From: Thermaceae bacterium
Lineage (GTDB): Bacteria > Deinococcota > Deinococci > Deinococcales > Marinithermaceae
Direction of reading: 5' to 3'
Length of the DNA stretch: 20,271 nucleotides
NCBI GenBank assembly: GCA_027023345.1
Contig: JALVVO010000007.1
Coordinates: forward strand, 1 to 20,271
Every line of letters starts with the position of its first letter. The stretch's first letter is position 1. The translations under genes were made by a program, and so were the position numbers. The notes beneath the pieces are model-generated. The model did not search any database and was not told where the DNA came from. It was given only the letters and a program-made list of their open reading frames with translations. Positions 1-7,352 of this stretch are shown piece after piece.

Positions 1-1015
1 GGGTAAGGGGCTGGCCGAGGGCGGCCTCCCAGCGCCTCCGCCAGCCCTCGGGCAAGACCTCGGGGGACGTCTTCCCCTGGACGAGGAAGTAGAGCAGCGC
101 CCAGACCCGGGGGGTCGCGTCCAGCGAGTACCCGCCCCCCAGGGTGAAGACGATGCGGCCGCCGGCGCTTTCCTCGGCGAGCTCGAGGAGGCGGGTGAAG
201 GCGTGGCGAAAGGCCCGGGTGGTGAGCAGGAGGTCGGCGAGGGGGTCCAGGTAATGGGCGTCGGCGCCGGCCTGGACCAGGACGAGGTCGGGCCGGAAGG
301 CCCGGATCGCCTCGGGCACCACCGTCTCGAAGGCCTGGATCCAGCTCTCGTCCTCGGTGAAGGGCTCGAGGGGGAGGTTGAGCTTGGTCCCCACCGCCGC
401 CCCCCGGCCCAGCTCGTGGACGAACCCGGTTCCGGGGAAGAGGTAGCGGCCGGACTCGTGCAGGCTCAAGGTGAGCACCCGGGGCTCGTCGTAGAAGATC
501 CACTGCACCCCGTCGCCGTGGTGGACGTCCACGTCCACGTAGGCGACCCGGAGGCCTCGGTCGAGCGCCCAGCGGATCGCGACGGCGAGGTCGTTGTAGA
601 CGCAGAACCCCGAGGCCCGGTCGAACTGGGCGTGGTGCAGGCCGCCGCCGAGCTGGAGCGCGCGCTCCGCCTCGCCGGTGGCCACGAGCCGCACCGCGGT
701 GAGCGTGCCCCCGGCGAGGATCCGGGCGGCCTCGTCCATGCCGGGGAAGGCCGGGGTGTCGCCGGTGCCGAGCCCGTAGTGGACGAAGTCGTCCGAAAGC
801 TCCCCCCGGCTCGCCGCCTCCACCCGGCGCACGAAGCGCTCGGCGTGGACCCGGAGGACGTCCTCGCGGCGGGCGGGCTCGGGCTCGACCCAAGGGGGGC
901 GCTCCCCGAGGGCCTCGAGGAGGCTCGTGACCATCTCCAGCCGGCGCGGGGTGAAGGGATGGTCGGGGCCGAAGTCGTAGGCCAGGTAGCGGGGGGAATA
1001 GACTACCGGGACCAT
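1..1015 (-). CDS. acuC: AcuC-type histone-deacetylase-family protein (C-terminus beyond window)
   Basis: This is a class I/II-fold zinc deacetylase of the AcuC type. AcuC in Bacillus removes acetyl groups from acetyl-CoA synthetase; that role is inferred here. Reading leftwards from ATG at 1015 the frame stays open for 338 codons to the window edge; AcuC proteins are usually about 375 residues, so only the tail is missing. Visible motifs are the paired active-site histidines in GGGLHHAQFDRASGFCVYND (H127-H128), the zinc-ligand stretch DVDVHHGDG (D163 and H165), a further zinc-ligand region LVQAGADAHYLDPL, and the LGGGYS glycine-tyrosine loop. The start overlaps the end of acuB by 13 nt (1003-1015), which implies translational coupling. 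It is the last visible gene of the minus-strand run that begins at 4485. Confidence 0.9.
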   Translation of the reverse strand, partial: MVPVVYSPRYLAYDFGPDHPFTPRRLEMVTSLLEALGERPPWVEPEPARREDVLRVHAERFVRRVEAASRGELSDDFVHYGLGTGDTPAFPGMDEAARILAGGTLTAVRLVATGEAERALQLGGGLHHAQFDRASGFCVYNDLAVAIRWALDRGLRVAYVDVDVHHGDGVQWIFYDEPRVLTLSLHESGRYLFPGTGFVHELGRGAAVGTKLNLPLEPFTEDESWIQAFETVVPEAIRAFRPDLVLVQAGADAHYLDPLADLLLTTRAFRHAFTRLLELAEESAGGRIVFTLGGGYSLDATPRVWALLYFLVQGKTSPEVLPEGWRRRWEAALGQPLT

Positions 1016-1635
1016 GGCTTCTCGGGCGGCCAGACCACCTCGAAGCCCCGGGCGCGGAGCCCCTCGGCGAGGGGACGGACCTCGAGGGTCTCCACCCGGA
1101 GGACGTTCATCACCCGGTCGCCCCCCACCGGGTAGGTGAGCACCGAGTGGATGTTGATCTCCTTCTCGGCGAAGAAGGCGGTGAGGCGGGCGAGCTCCCC
1201 GGGGCGGTCGGGGAGGAGGACCTCGATCCGGCCGGCGGGGCGGGTGGCGCCGGTGAGGACGATCAGGGCGTCGAGGAGGTCGATCCCGGTGAGGATGCCG
1301 ACGAGCCCCCTGCCCTCGAGCACCGGCAGGCAGCCGATCTTCTCCTCCCGCATCAGCCGGGCGGCGTCCTCCACCGGGTCCAGGGGGTCGGCGGTGAGCA
1401 CCGGCCGGCTCATCACCTGGTAGACCCGGGCGTCGCAGGATAGGGGGCGCTCCTTCAGCGTGCTGGTGGCCAGCCGGATGTCGCGATCGGTGACGATGCC
1501 CACCAGCTCGCCCCGCTCGTCCACCACCGGCAGGTGGCGAATGCCGCGCTCCCACATCAGCCGGTGGGCCTCGGCCAGGGTCGCCTCCGGGCCGATGGTG
1601 ATCACCGGCCGCTTCATCACGTCCTTGACCAGCAT
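1003..1635 (-). CDS. acuB: AcuB-type protein, CBS-CBS-ACT
   Basis: A 210-aa soluble protein with a tandem CBS pair and a C-terminal ACT domain. CBS1 is about residues 5-60 (DVMKRPVITI, then LPVVDERGELVGIVTDRDI). CBS2 is about 72-125 (VMSRPVLTADP, then CLPVLEGRGLVGILTGIDL). The ACT domain is about 135-205 (RIEVLLPDRPGELARLTAFF). CBS pairs usually bind adenosyl nucleotides and ACT domains bind small ligands, so this is a nucleotide- or metabolite-sensing regulator; the family is named for acetoin utilisation in Bacillus. The start ATG at 1635 has both an AAGG-type ribosome site and a TAAGGT box 7 nt upstream, so it may be read through from the permeases or from its own leaderless promoter. It lies 16 nt after the NupQ-like gene and overlaps acuC. 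Confidence 0.88.
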   Translation of the reverse strand: MLVKDVMKRPVITIGPEATLAEAHRLMWERGIRHLPVVDERGELVGIVTDRDIRLATSTLKERPLSCDARVYQVMSRPVLTADPLDPVEDAARLMREEKIGCLPVLEGRGLVGILTGIDLLDALIVLTGATRPAGRIEVLLPDRPGELARLTAFFAEKEINIHSVLTYPVGGDRVMNVLRVETLEVRPLAEGLRARGFEVVWPPEKPWSR

Positions 1636-1642
1636 CGCCCTT

Positions 1643-1648
1643 ACCTTA
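1643..1648 (-). promoter_or_regulatory. possible leaderless -10 box of acuB
   Basis: TAAGGT on the minus strand lies 7 nt before the acuB ATG, the spacing seen at the other leaderless starts in this window. It also contains AAGG repeats that could serve as a ribosome site, so its role is ambiguous. Confidence 0.3.
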
Positions 1649-1651
1649 CCG

Positions 1652-2632
1652 CTACTTCTCGTAGGGCTTGCCGATCGCCGCCGGCGGCCGGGCGCGGCCG
1701 ATGAAGCCGGCGAGCACCAGCATGGTGAGCACGTAAGGGAAGGCTTGCAAGATCGGCGAGGGCAGCACCCCGGCGCCCTCGATCTGGATGCGGAAGGCCT
1801 CGGCGAAGCCGAAGAGCAGCGTGGCCCCGAGGATGCCGAGGGGGTGCCACTTGCCGAAGATCAGCGCGGCCAGGGCGATGAAGCCGCGGCCCGCCGCCAT
1901 CATGCGGATGAACTGGTTGATCTGGTCGATCGAGAGGTAGGCGCCGGCGATCCCCGCGAGCACCCCCGAGAGCAGCACCCCCTGGTAGCGCATCAGGAAG
2001 ACGTTGATCCCGAGCGAGTCGGCGGCCTCGGGATGCTCGCCCACCGAGCGGACCCGGAGGCCCCAGGGGGTCTTGAAGAGGGCGAAGTAGGTGACGGGGA
2101 CGAGTAGGAAGGCGAGGTAGACGAGGGGGCTCTGGTCCAGGATCCGGCCCAGGGGGGTGGCGAAGAAGTCCTGCAGGAAGGGGAGGTAGGAGGAGATAGG
2201 CAGGATGCGGTGGACCACCTCCTTGCTGGCGGTGGTGTTGTGGTAGAGGAAGAGCAAGACGATCGAGGGCAGGCCGAAGGAGAGCATGTTGATGGCGGTG
2301 CCGGAGACGATCTGGTCGGCGCGGTAGCGGATCGAGACCACCGCGTGGACCCAAGCGGTGAGGACCCCGGCGACGATCGCCGCCAGCACCCCCACCCAGG
2401 GGATCCACCAGATCCGGAGGTTGGGGTCGGCGGCGAGGTAGGGGGCCTCGAGGAGCTGCACCGTCACCGCCGCGGCCAGGGCGCCGAAGTTGATGATGGC
2501 TTCGAGCGCGATGTTCACCACGCCCGAGCGCTCGTTGAACATGCCGCCGAGGGCGGTGAACAAAAGAGGCGTCGTCTGGCGGAGCGCCCCGGCGACCAGG
2601 GCGACCAGGAACGCGGTGGAGAGGATGTCCAC
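1652..2632 (-). CDS. nucleoside-type ABC importer permease, NupQ/YufQ-like
   Basis: A 326-aa polytopic inner-membrane protein of the branched-chain/ribose/BMP-type permease family. The N-terminal signature is clear: RQTTPLLFTALGGMFNERSG followed by VVNIALEAI matches NupQ-type subunits of BMP-family nucleoside importers. The stretches VRSVGEHPEAADSLGI and GGRGFIALAALIFGKWHPLG (here AGRGFIALAALIFGKWHPLG) are the usual cytoplasmic coupling region and the late helices. It would pair with the NupP-like subunit upstream to form the pore. The start is a GTG whose G is also the last base of the upstream TAG stop (a 1-nt overlap), so translation is almost certainly coupled. No ATPase or lipoprotein gene is next to it, and the nucleoside substrate is inferred from family likeness only. 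Confidence 0.85.
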   Translation of the reverse strand: MDILSTAFLVALVAGALRQTTPLLFTALGGMFNERSGVVNIALEAIINFGALAAAVTVQLLEAPYLAADPNLRIWWIPWVGVLAAIVAGVLTAWVHAVVSIRYRADQIVSGTAINMLSFGLPSIVLLFLYHNTTASKEVVHRILPISSYLPFLQDFFATPLGRILDQSPLVYLAFLLVPVTYFALFKTPWGLRVRSVGEHPEAADSLGINVFLMRYQGVLLSGVLAGIAGAYLSIDQINQFIRMMAAGRGFIALAALIFGKWHPLGILGATLLFGFAEAFRIQIEGAGVLPSPILQAFPYVLTMLVLAGFIGRARPPAAIGKPYEK

Positions 2633-4485
2633 TAGGCCACCTCCTTCTCGGCCTCGGGGGCCAGGCGCTTAAGGAACTCGGCGGCGAGCAGGGGATCGGT
2701 GAAGTAGCGGGGTAGGAAGCCGCCGGCGGCGATGAAGAGCACGATCAGGGCCTCGAGCACCAAGACGAGCTCGCGGCTGATCCCGAGCTGCAGGTTGAGC
2801 TGGAGCCCACCGGTGAGCAAGACGCCGAAGAGCCCGGCGGCGAGCGTCACCCCGATCGGGGTGTTCTGCCCCATTAGGGCCACGGCGATGCCGTCGAAGC
2901 CGACGTTGTAGGGAATCGACTGCTTGAAGCGGTACTCGTCGATGCCGCCGCCGAGGACGTAGTGGGTGGCGGCGAGCCCCGCCAGCGCCCCGGCGATTGC
3001 CATGGTGAGGACGAGCTTTTGGGTGATCTTGACCCCGGCGTACTCCGCCGCCTTGGGGGCGAGGCCCACCGCCCGGAGCTCGTAGCCGTGCTTGGTGCGC
3101 CACATGTAGAAGTTGTAGAAGGCGACCGAAAAGAGCGCGATCAAGAAGGCGCCATTCAGCCGCACCGAGGCGAGGTCGGCGCCCACCTGGGCGGGGATGC
3201 CGGGGAGCCATCCGCCCACCAGGTAGCCGGCCATCGCCGCCGCCAGCGAGGCGAGGACGCGGGGGCCGAGCTCGAGCTTCCGGAAGAAGAGGTAGTAGCC
3301 GAGGACGAGGAGCAAAAGCGCGAGCGGCAGCGCCAGCGAGAGCTCTCCAGAGCCCGCCCCCTTAAAGCCGAGTAGGTTCAAAAAGAGCGGGATCCGGGCG
3401 GCCTCGCTGATCTCGAGGCTCTTCGGCTCGTAGCCCGGGGCCTTGAAGGGGAAGTGGACCACGTGGCCGAAGAACGACCACTCGTTCTTCGAAAGAAGAA
3501 GCAACATGACCGAGAGGGCGACGTAGTTCATCATGATGGTGTTGATCACCTCGTGGGCCCCGAAGCGGGCCTTGAGCCAGCCGGGGATCGCGCCCCAGAA
3601 GGCCCCGCCCAGGGCGGCGGCGGCGATCGCCGCCGGCAGCACCAGGAACCGGGGGCCGGGGAGGTAGAGCCCGGCGAACATGGCGAAGACCGCCCCCATG
3701 ATCAGCTGTCCGGGGGCGCCGATGTTGAAAAGCCCGGCCTTGAAGCCGAAGGCCACGCTGAGCCCGGTGAAGATCAGGGGGGTGGCGATCAGCGCCGACT
3801 GGAAGAGGCCGGGCAGGGTGAGCACCGGTCCGAAGAGGAGCTGGAAGGTGTAGGTGACGAGGTCCAGCTTGGCCACCAGGTAGCCGTAGGTCGAAAGCGG
3901 CTCCCGGAGCCCGGGGATCGGCCGGAGCAGCCAGACCAAGACGCCCCCCGCCACCATGGCGAGGAGCAGGCTCACCGCCGGCACCACCACCCCGCGATAG
4001 CGCACCAGGAGCCCAGCCCCTCCGGGGGTGTGCATCCGCGCGAGGACCAGGAGGAAGAGGGCGTAGAAGAGCTGGAGGTAGAGCCCGAGCGAGAGCGAGT
4101 AGCGCTTCAGGGGCGGCCGGCGGGCGCCGGCCTCGAGGGCGGCGGCGTTGACCTCGGCCACCTGGCGGTAGAAGGCGTAGGCCTCGAGGGCGAAGAGCAA
4201 AAGCCCCAGCCCCCCCAGGAGGTAGAGCGCCCGGGCCCGGTTCCGGCCCGTCAGGAAGAGGTAGGCGAGGCTCGCCAGCACGGCCAGGACCGCCCAGGCC
4301 CAAAAGGCCAGCGGGACCCAGGGGAGGTCGAAGTCGGGGACGCGCACGCCGCCGGGGTTGACCAGGCCGAAGGGGGCGAGGAGCACCCCCTTGCCGCCGA
4401 AGGCGCGCGTGACCACGAACCAGGGACTCGCCGCCGCGACGAGGGCGAAAAAGAGGCTTACCAGGGGGACCAGGACGCGGCTCAC
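2632..4485 (-). CDS. oversized nucleoside-type ABC importer permease, NupP/YufP-like
   Basis: A 617-aa polytopic membrane protein, well beyond the roughly 350 residues usual for NupP/YufP. The core family signature starts only near residue 229 (QSALIATPLIFTGLSVAFGF, then KAGLFNIGAPGQLIMGA). The coupling region is HGYELRAVGLAPKAAEYAG, and VGFDGIAVALMGQNTPIGV near residue 527 is also typical. About 150-200 extra N-terminal residues hold several additional hydrophobic segments, and another membrane insert (LPLALLLLVLGYYLFFRKLE and following) lies around residues 385-430. The start is GTG at 4485. There is no Shine-Dalgarno sequence, but a TAAAAT box lies 8 nt upstream, suggesting a leaderless mRNA. 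It is the first gene of the minus-strand operon. Confidence 0.85.
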   Translation of the reverse strand: MSRVLVPLVSLFFALVAAASPWFVVTRAFGGKGVLLAPFGLVNPGGVRVPDFDLPWVPLAFWAWAVLAVLASLAYLFLTGRNRARALYLLGGLGLLLFALEAYAFYRQVAEVNAAALEAGARRPPLKRYSLSLGLYLQLFYALFLLVLARMHTPGGAGLLVRYRGVVVPAVSLLLAMVAGGVLVWLLRPIPGLREPLSTYGYLVAKLDLVTYTFQLLFGPVLTLPGLFQSALIATPLIFTGLSVAFGFKAGLFNIGAPGQLIMGAVFAMFAGLYLPGPRFLVLPAAIAAAALGGAFWGAIPGWLKARFGAHEVINTIMMNYVALSVMLLLLSKNEWSFFGHVVHFPFKAPGYEPKSLEISEAARIPLFLNLLGFKGAGSGELSLALPLALLLLVLGYYLFFRKLELGPRVLASLAAAMAGYLVGGWLPGIPAQVGADLASVRLNGAFLIALFSVAFYNFYMWRTKHGYELRAVGLAPKAAEYAGVKITQKLVLTMAIAGALAGLAATHYVLGGGIDEYRFKQSIPYNVGFDGIAVALMGQNTPIGVTLAAGLFGVLLTGGLQLNLQLGISRELVLVLEALIVLFIAAGGFLPRYFTDPLLAAEFLKRLAPEAEKEVA

Positions 4486-4493
4486 GGGGGGTT

Positions 4494-4499
4494 ATTTTA
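4494..4499 (-). promoter_or_regulatory. leaderless -10 box for the permease-acuBC operon
   Basis: TAAAAT on the minus strand ends 8 nt before the GTG start at 4485, with a run of C and no ribosome site in between. No good -35 hexamer is visible. Confidence 0.55.
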
Positions 4500-4514
4500 C
4501 GCCAGTTCCCGCCG

Positions 4515-4520
4515 TAAGAT
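4515..4520 (+). promoter_or_regulatory. leaderless -10 box for menG
   Basis: TAAGAT is followed by 6 nt (GCGCCC) and then GTG at 4527. Together with the opposing box at 4494-4499 it forms a compact divergent promoter within the 41-nt gap between the two start codons. Confidence 0.55.
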
Positions 4521-4526
4521 GCGCCC

Positions 4527-5231
4527 GTGGACCCGAGCGGCCGGAATCCCCGCCAGGTACGCGCCATGTTCGACGAGATCGCGCCGCGCTACGACCTCCT
4601 CAACCACCTGCTCTCCTTTGGCGTGGACTGCCGCTGGCGAAGGGCGGCCGCCCGGGCCGCGCTCGACCGGTCGCCGCGGCGGGTCCTCGACGTGGCCACC
4701 GGCACCGGGGACCTCGCCATCCTGCTCAAGCGGCTCTGCCCCGAGGCCCAGGTGGTGGGGCTCGACTTCGCCCCGCGAATGCTACGGCGGGCCCGGAAGA
4801 AGGCGGCGAGGGCCGGGGTCCGGATCGAGTTCGTCGAGGGCGACGCCCTGGCCATGCCCTTCCCCGACGGCAGCTTCGACGCGCTGACCGTGGCCTTCGG
4901 CTTCCGCAACTTCGCCGACTACGAGGCCGGGCTCCGGGAGTTTTACCGGGTCCTCGCCCCCGGGGGACGGGCGGTGATCCTCGAGTTCCCGCCGCCCCCC
5001 CGCCGGGCCTTCGGGCGCCTGGTGCGGTTTTACTACCACCGCGTCCTGCCCGCGCTCGGGGGGATGATCTCGGGCTCGCCCGAGGCCTACCGCTACCTGC
5101 CCGAGTCGGTGGAGCGCTTTCCCGAGCCGAGGGCGATGGCGGCGATGATGGCGCGGGCGGGGTTTACCCCCCGGGTCCGGCTCTTGACCGGCGGGCTCGC
5201 GGGGCTCTTTATAGGAGATAAGGGTGCTTGA
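4527..5231 (+). CDS. menG: demethylmenaquinone methyltransferase MenG/UbiE
   Basis: A 234-aa SAM-dependent C-methyltransferase that catalyses the last step of menaquinone synthesis at the membrane surface. The family's N-terminal signature MFDEIAPRYDLLNHLLSFG is present from residue 14. The SAM-binding motif I is LDVATGTGDLAI, followed by LDFAPRML, and then FGFRNF, GGMISGSPEAYRYLPESV and a C-terminal hydrophobic motif. Length is normal for the family. Members of the Thermaceae use menaquinone rather than ubiquinone, so menG is preferred to ubiE. The start is GTG at 4527, 6 nt after a TAAGAT box; an internal ATG at 4566 would cut off residues before the MFDEIAP motif. The last 8 nt overlap the next gene. 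Confidence 0.93.
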   Translation: MDPSGRNPRQVRAMFDEIAPRYDLLNHLLSFGVDCRWRRAAARAALDRSPRRVLDVATGTGDLAILLKRLCPEAQVVGLDFAPRMLRRARKKAARAGVRIEFVEGDALAMPFPDGSFDALTVAFGFRNFADYEAGLREFYRVLAPGGRAVILEFPPPPRRAFGRLVRFYYHRVLPALGGMISGSPEAYRYLPESVERFPEPRAMAAMMARAGFTPRVRLLTGGLAGLFIGDKGA

Positions 5232-5685
5232 GCTCGCGCTCTTCGCCGCCGAGACGGGACCGCGGTACGAGCTCATGCTCGAGCTCTTGCGCGAGGCCCT
5301 CGGGGGCCAGGTCTACGAGAACCCGGTGGCCCGGCTGGTGCACGCCCCCGCCGGGGTGCTCTGCGAGCTCAAGGCGCCGCTCTTCGGCGTCCACGCCCGG
5401 ACGGGCCCGGCGGTGGCCGAGGTGGTGGGCGAGCGGGCGGCCCGGCGGATCCTCTGGGAGGCGCTGGCCCAGGCCGAGGAGGGCGGCGAGCTGCTCGTCG
5501 TCTACGACGAGCGGCGCCAGTACCGTACCGTGCCCGAGCCCGCCGGCGAACCCCTCCTCCGCCCCCCGTACTGCCTGATCCTGCGGGCGGGGCGGGAGCG
5601 CCGCTGGCTCTTCTTTACCGGGCGGGAGTTCCTCTACTTCCGGCTCGGGGCGGGTCTGCCGGTCTTGGGCCCGATCCACGAGTAA
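5224..5685 (+). CDS. unknown 153-aa soluble protein in the menG operon
   Basis: I do not recognise this protein. It is predicted soluble and acidic, with no signal peptide or membrane segment. The N-terminal half looks alpha/beta (FAAETGPRYELMLELLREAL) and the C-terminal half is rich in short beta strands and aromatics (RERRWLFFTGREFLYFRLG). The start is GTG at 5224, within the end of menG (8-nt overlap), with GGAG at 5214-5217 as ribosome site at a fitting distance. Codon use matches its neighbours and the frame is intact, so it is probably a real, translationally coupled gene. Its TAA stop is part of the TAAAAT box that appears to drive the next gene. Confidence 0.75.
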   Translation: MLELALFAAETGPRYELMLELLREALGGQVYENPVARLVHAPAGVLCELKAPLFGVHARTGPAVAEVVGERAARRILWEALAQAEEGGELLVVYDERRQYRTVPEPAGEPLLRPPYCLILRAGRERRWLFFTGREFLYFRLGAGLPVLGPIHE

Positions 5686-5688
5686 AAT
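5683..5688 (+). promoter_or_regulatory. leaderless -10 box for the small-form GidA gene
   Basis: TAAAAT is followed by 7 nt and then ATG at 5696, with no ribosome site. Its first three bases are the stop codon of the upstream gene. Confidence 0.5.
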
Positions 5689-5695
5689 CGCCGGC

Positions 5696-6418
5696 ATGGA
5701 GGGGTACGAGGTCCTGGTGGTGGGGGCCGGCTTCGCCGGTAGCGAGGTGGCCTACCGGCTGGCCCGGTCCGGGCGCCGGGTCCTGCTCCTCACCCAAAGC
5801 CTGGACTCGCTCTTTTTGCCGGTGACGCCGGTGACCGAGCCCCCCGCCGGGGATACCCTCTTCGCCGAGGTCTTCGAGGAGGGCCTGCCGCCCTTTCTGC
5901 TCCACGCCCGGGCCAAGTGGCGGCTCGAGGCCGAGCGTCCCCGGCTCCACCTCCAGCAGGCCACCGCCACCGGTCTTTTGGTCGAGGGCGGCCGGGCGGT
6001 GGGGGTTCGTACATTCGAGGGGCCGGCGTTCCGCGCCCCCCGGGTAGTGCTGGCGGTGGGCACCTTCCTCGGGGCGCGGCTTTCCGTGGGGCGGCTGGAG
6101 GAGGCCGCCGGGCGGCTCGGGGAGGCCGCCTACGACGACCTCTTCGAGGACCTGAAGGGCTGGGGCTTTGCCTTCCTGCCGGCGGAGCAGCGGGCCGCGC
6201 CCTACAAGGGAGCGCCCGGCTACCGGGTGCGGTTTTACCGCTTCGCCGACGACGAGTGGGAGCCCGCGACCTTCCGCCTACCCCGCCTCGAGGGGCTCTA
6301 CGCCGTCGGCGCCTGCGTGAGTGGGGGGACCAGCTACCGAGACGAGAGCGAAAGCGGCGCCCGGCTCGGCGAGGCGCTCCTCCGCGAGCTCGAGCACCCG
6401 TCGGGCGAAGGCGCTTAG
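5696..6418 (+). CDS. small-form GidA-family FAD protein
   Basis: A 240-aa flavoprotein corresponding to the FAD-binding part of MnmG/GidA without the tRNA-binding C-terminal regions. The Rossmann dinucleotide motif VVGAGFAGSEVAYRLARSG opens the protein. VVLAVGTFLGARL is the mid-domain strand-turn typical of GidA. LYAVGACVSGGTSYRDESES with the following GARLGEALLREL is the C-terminal FAD-binding motif. From memory, Thermus thermophilus HB8 has a structurally solved 'small form' GidA of similar length, also near mutY. No reaction is firmly established for the small form, so a tRNA-modification role should not be assumed. The final 141 nt lie antisense to the 3' end of mutY. Confidence 0.85.
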   Translation: MEGYEVLVVGAGFAGSEVAYRLARSGRRVLLLTQSLDSLFLPVTPVTEPPAGDTLFAEVFEEGLPPFLLHARAKWRLEAERPRLHLQQATATGLLVEGGRAVGVRTFEGPAFRAPRVVLAVGTFLGARLSVGRLEEAAGRLGEAAYDDLFEDLKGWGFAFLPAEQRAAPYKGAPGYRVRFYRFADDEWEPATFRLPRLEGLYAVGACVSGGTSYRDESESGARLGEALLRELEHPSGEGA

Positions 6419-7315
6419 GGGCACGCGGCTTGGGTCGGTCCCCGGCCAGGACCCCCGGGCGTGGAGCAGGGTGGCGCGGATTTGGCGATGGCTGAGCGCG
6501 TAGCGGAGCTCGCCTAGAACCCGCGCCTCGGTGAGGCCAAAGCGAGCGAGCAGGCGTTGGGCGTCCTCGTCGAGGGGCGGGCCGTAGAGCCCCTGCCAGG
6601 GGGGCCGGTCCCGCCTTTCCAGAACCACCCCGTCCCTGCCCTCGAGGTAAAGGGCGAAGAGCCGCCAGGGCCGGGTCCGCCGGCGCGCGGGACCGGGGTA
6701 GTTTTCGGGGCGTTCCTTCCCCCGGCACCCGGCCTTTAGCGGGCAGGCCTCGCATCGGGGGCGCTTCGGCCGGCAGAGGGTGGCTCCGAGCTCGATCAGG
6801 GCTTGGTTCCAGCTCCCGGGGTCCGCCGGGTCCACGAGCGCCGCCGCTCGGGCCTCGAGCTCGGCGGGGCTTGGCGATCGGAGGCCGTAGTAGCGGGCGA
6901 GCACCCGGCGGGCGTTGCCGTCCACCGCCGGCACCGGCTCGCCAAAGGCGATCGAGGCCACCGCCCCGGCGGTGTAGGGGCCGAGGCCGGGGAGGGCGAG
7001 GAGACCCCTATAAGTGGTGGGAAAGCCTTTTTCGGCGATGGCTTTGGCCGCCCGCCAAAGGTTTTCCGCCCGGCGGTAGTAGCCAAGCCCCTGCCAGAGC
7101 TTCAAGAGCGCTTCCAGCGGCGCTTCGGCCAGCGCCTCCGGCGTAGGAAAGCGGGCCAAAATCCGCTCGTAGTAGGGAATCGCCTGCTCCACCCGGGTTT
7201 GCTGCAAGAGCACCTCGGAGACCAGGATCGCCCAGGGGTCCTCCCGCCTCCGCCAGGGGAGGTCGCGGGCGTTTTTGCGGTACCAGGCGAGGATAGCGTC
7301 CGCGGGGACGTCCAC
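6278..7315 (-). CDS. mutY: A/G-specific adenine DNA glycosylase MutY
   Basis: Base-excision repair glycosylase that removes A opposite 8-oxoG. With GTG at 7315 it has 345 aa. Catalytic E34 lies in SEVLLQQTRVEQA. The helix-hairpin-helix is LPGLGPYTAGAVAS and catalytic D132 is in VPAVDGNARRVLARYYGL. Four iron-sulphur cysteines (C181, C188, C191, C197) have C-x6-C-x2-C-x5-C spacing, and a NUDIX-like C-terminal domain follows (LYGPPLDEDAQ, LSHRQIRATLLH). Residue 114, where E. coli MutY has Ser120, is Tyr. The GTG start is chosen because TACCTT lies exactly 6 nt upstream and residues 8-21 (ILAWYRKNARDLPW) fit the usual MutY beginning. ATG at 7354 would add 13 codons, and its codon lies across the start of the divergent gene. 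The last ~28 residues (roughly AEPGAAFALVSVAGPPTHAG onward) are a tail encoded antisense to the GidA-family gene. Confidence 0.93.
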   Translation of the reverse strand: MDVPADAILAWYRKNARDLPWRRREDPWAILVSEVLLQQTRVEQAIPYYERILARFPTPEALAEAPLEALLKLWQGLGYYRRAENLWRAAKAIAEKGFPTTYRGLLALPGLGPYTAGAVASIAFGEPVPAVDGNARRVLARYYGLRSPSPAELEARAAALVDPADPGSWNQALIELGATLCRPKRPRCEACPLKAGCRGKERPENYPGPARRRTRPWRLFALYLEGRDGVVLERRDRPPWQGLYGPPLDEDAQRLLARFGLTEARVLGELRYALSHRQIRATLLHARGSWPGTDPSRVPLSAFARRVLELAEERLAEPGAAFALVSVAGPPTHAGADGVEPLEAG

Positions 7316-7321
7316 CGGTTC

Positions 7322-7327
7322 AAGGTA
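7322..7327 (-). promoter_or_regulatory. leaderless -10 box for mutY
   Basis: TACCTT on the minus strand, then 6 nt (GAACCG), then GTG at 7315. This supports the short MutY start. Confidence 0.5.
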
Positions 7328-7340
7328 ACGTCCGCGCCGG

Positions 7341-7346
7341 TACAAT
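7341..7346 (+). promoter_or_regulatory. leaderless -10 box for the HhH-NucS gene
   Basis: TACAAT, then 6 nt (TCCAGC), then ATG at 7353. It forms a second divergent leaderless pair with the mutY box; the two start codons are only 37 nt apart. Confidence 0.55.
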
Positions 7347-7352
7347 TCCAGC

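Noticed and set aside
203..1135. A 310-codon plus-strand frame at the left edge
   Set aside because: It is antisense to the convincing acuC and acuB genes, with repetitive Gly/Glu/Val/Asp composition.
3454..4887. A 477-codon plus-strand frame running from the permease gene into menG
   Set aside because: It crosses the divergent promoter region and has no recognisable domain; NupP-like and MenG sequences in other frames explain the DNA.
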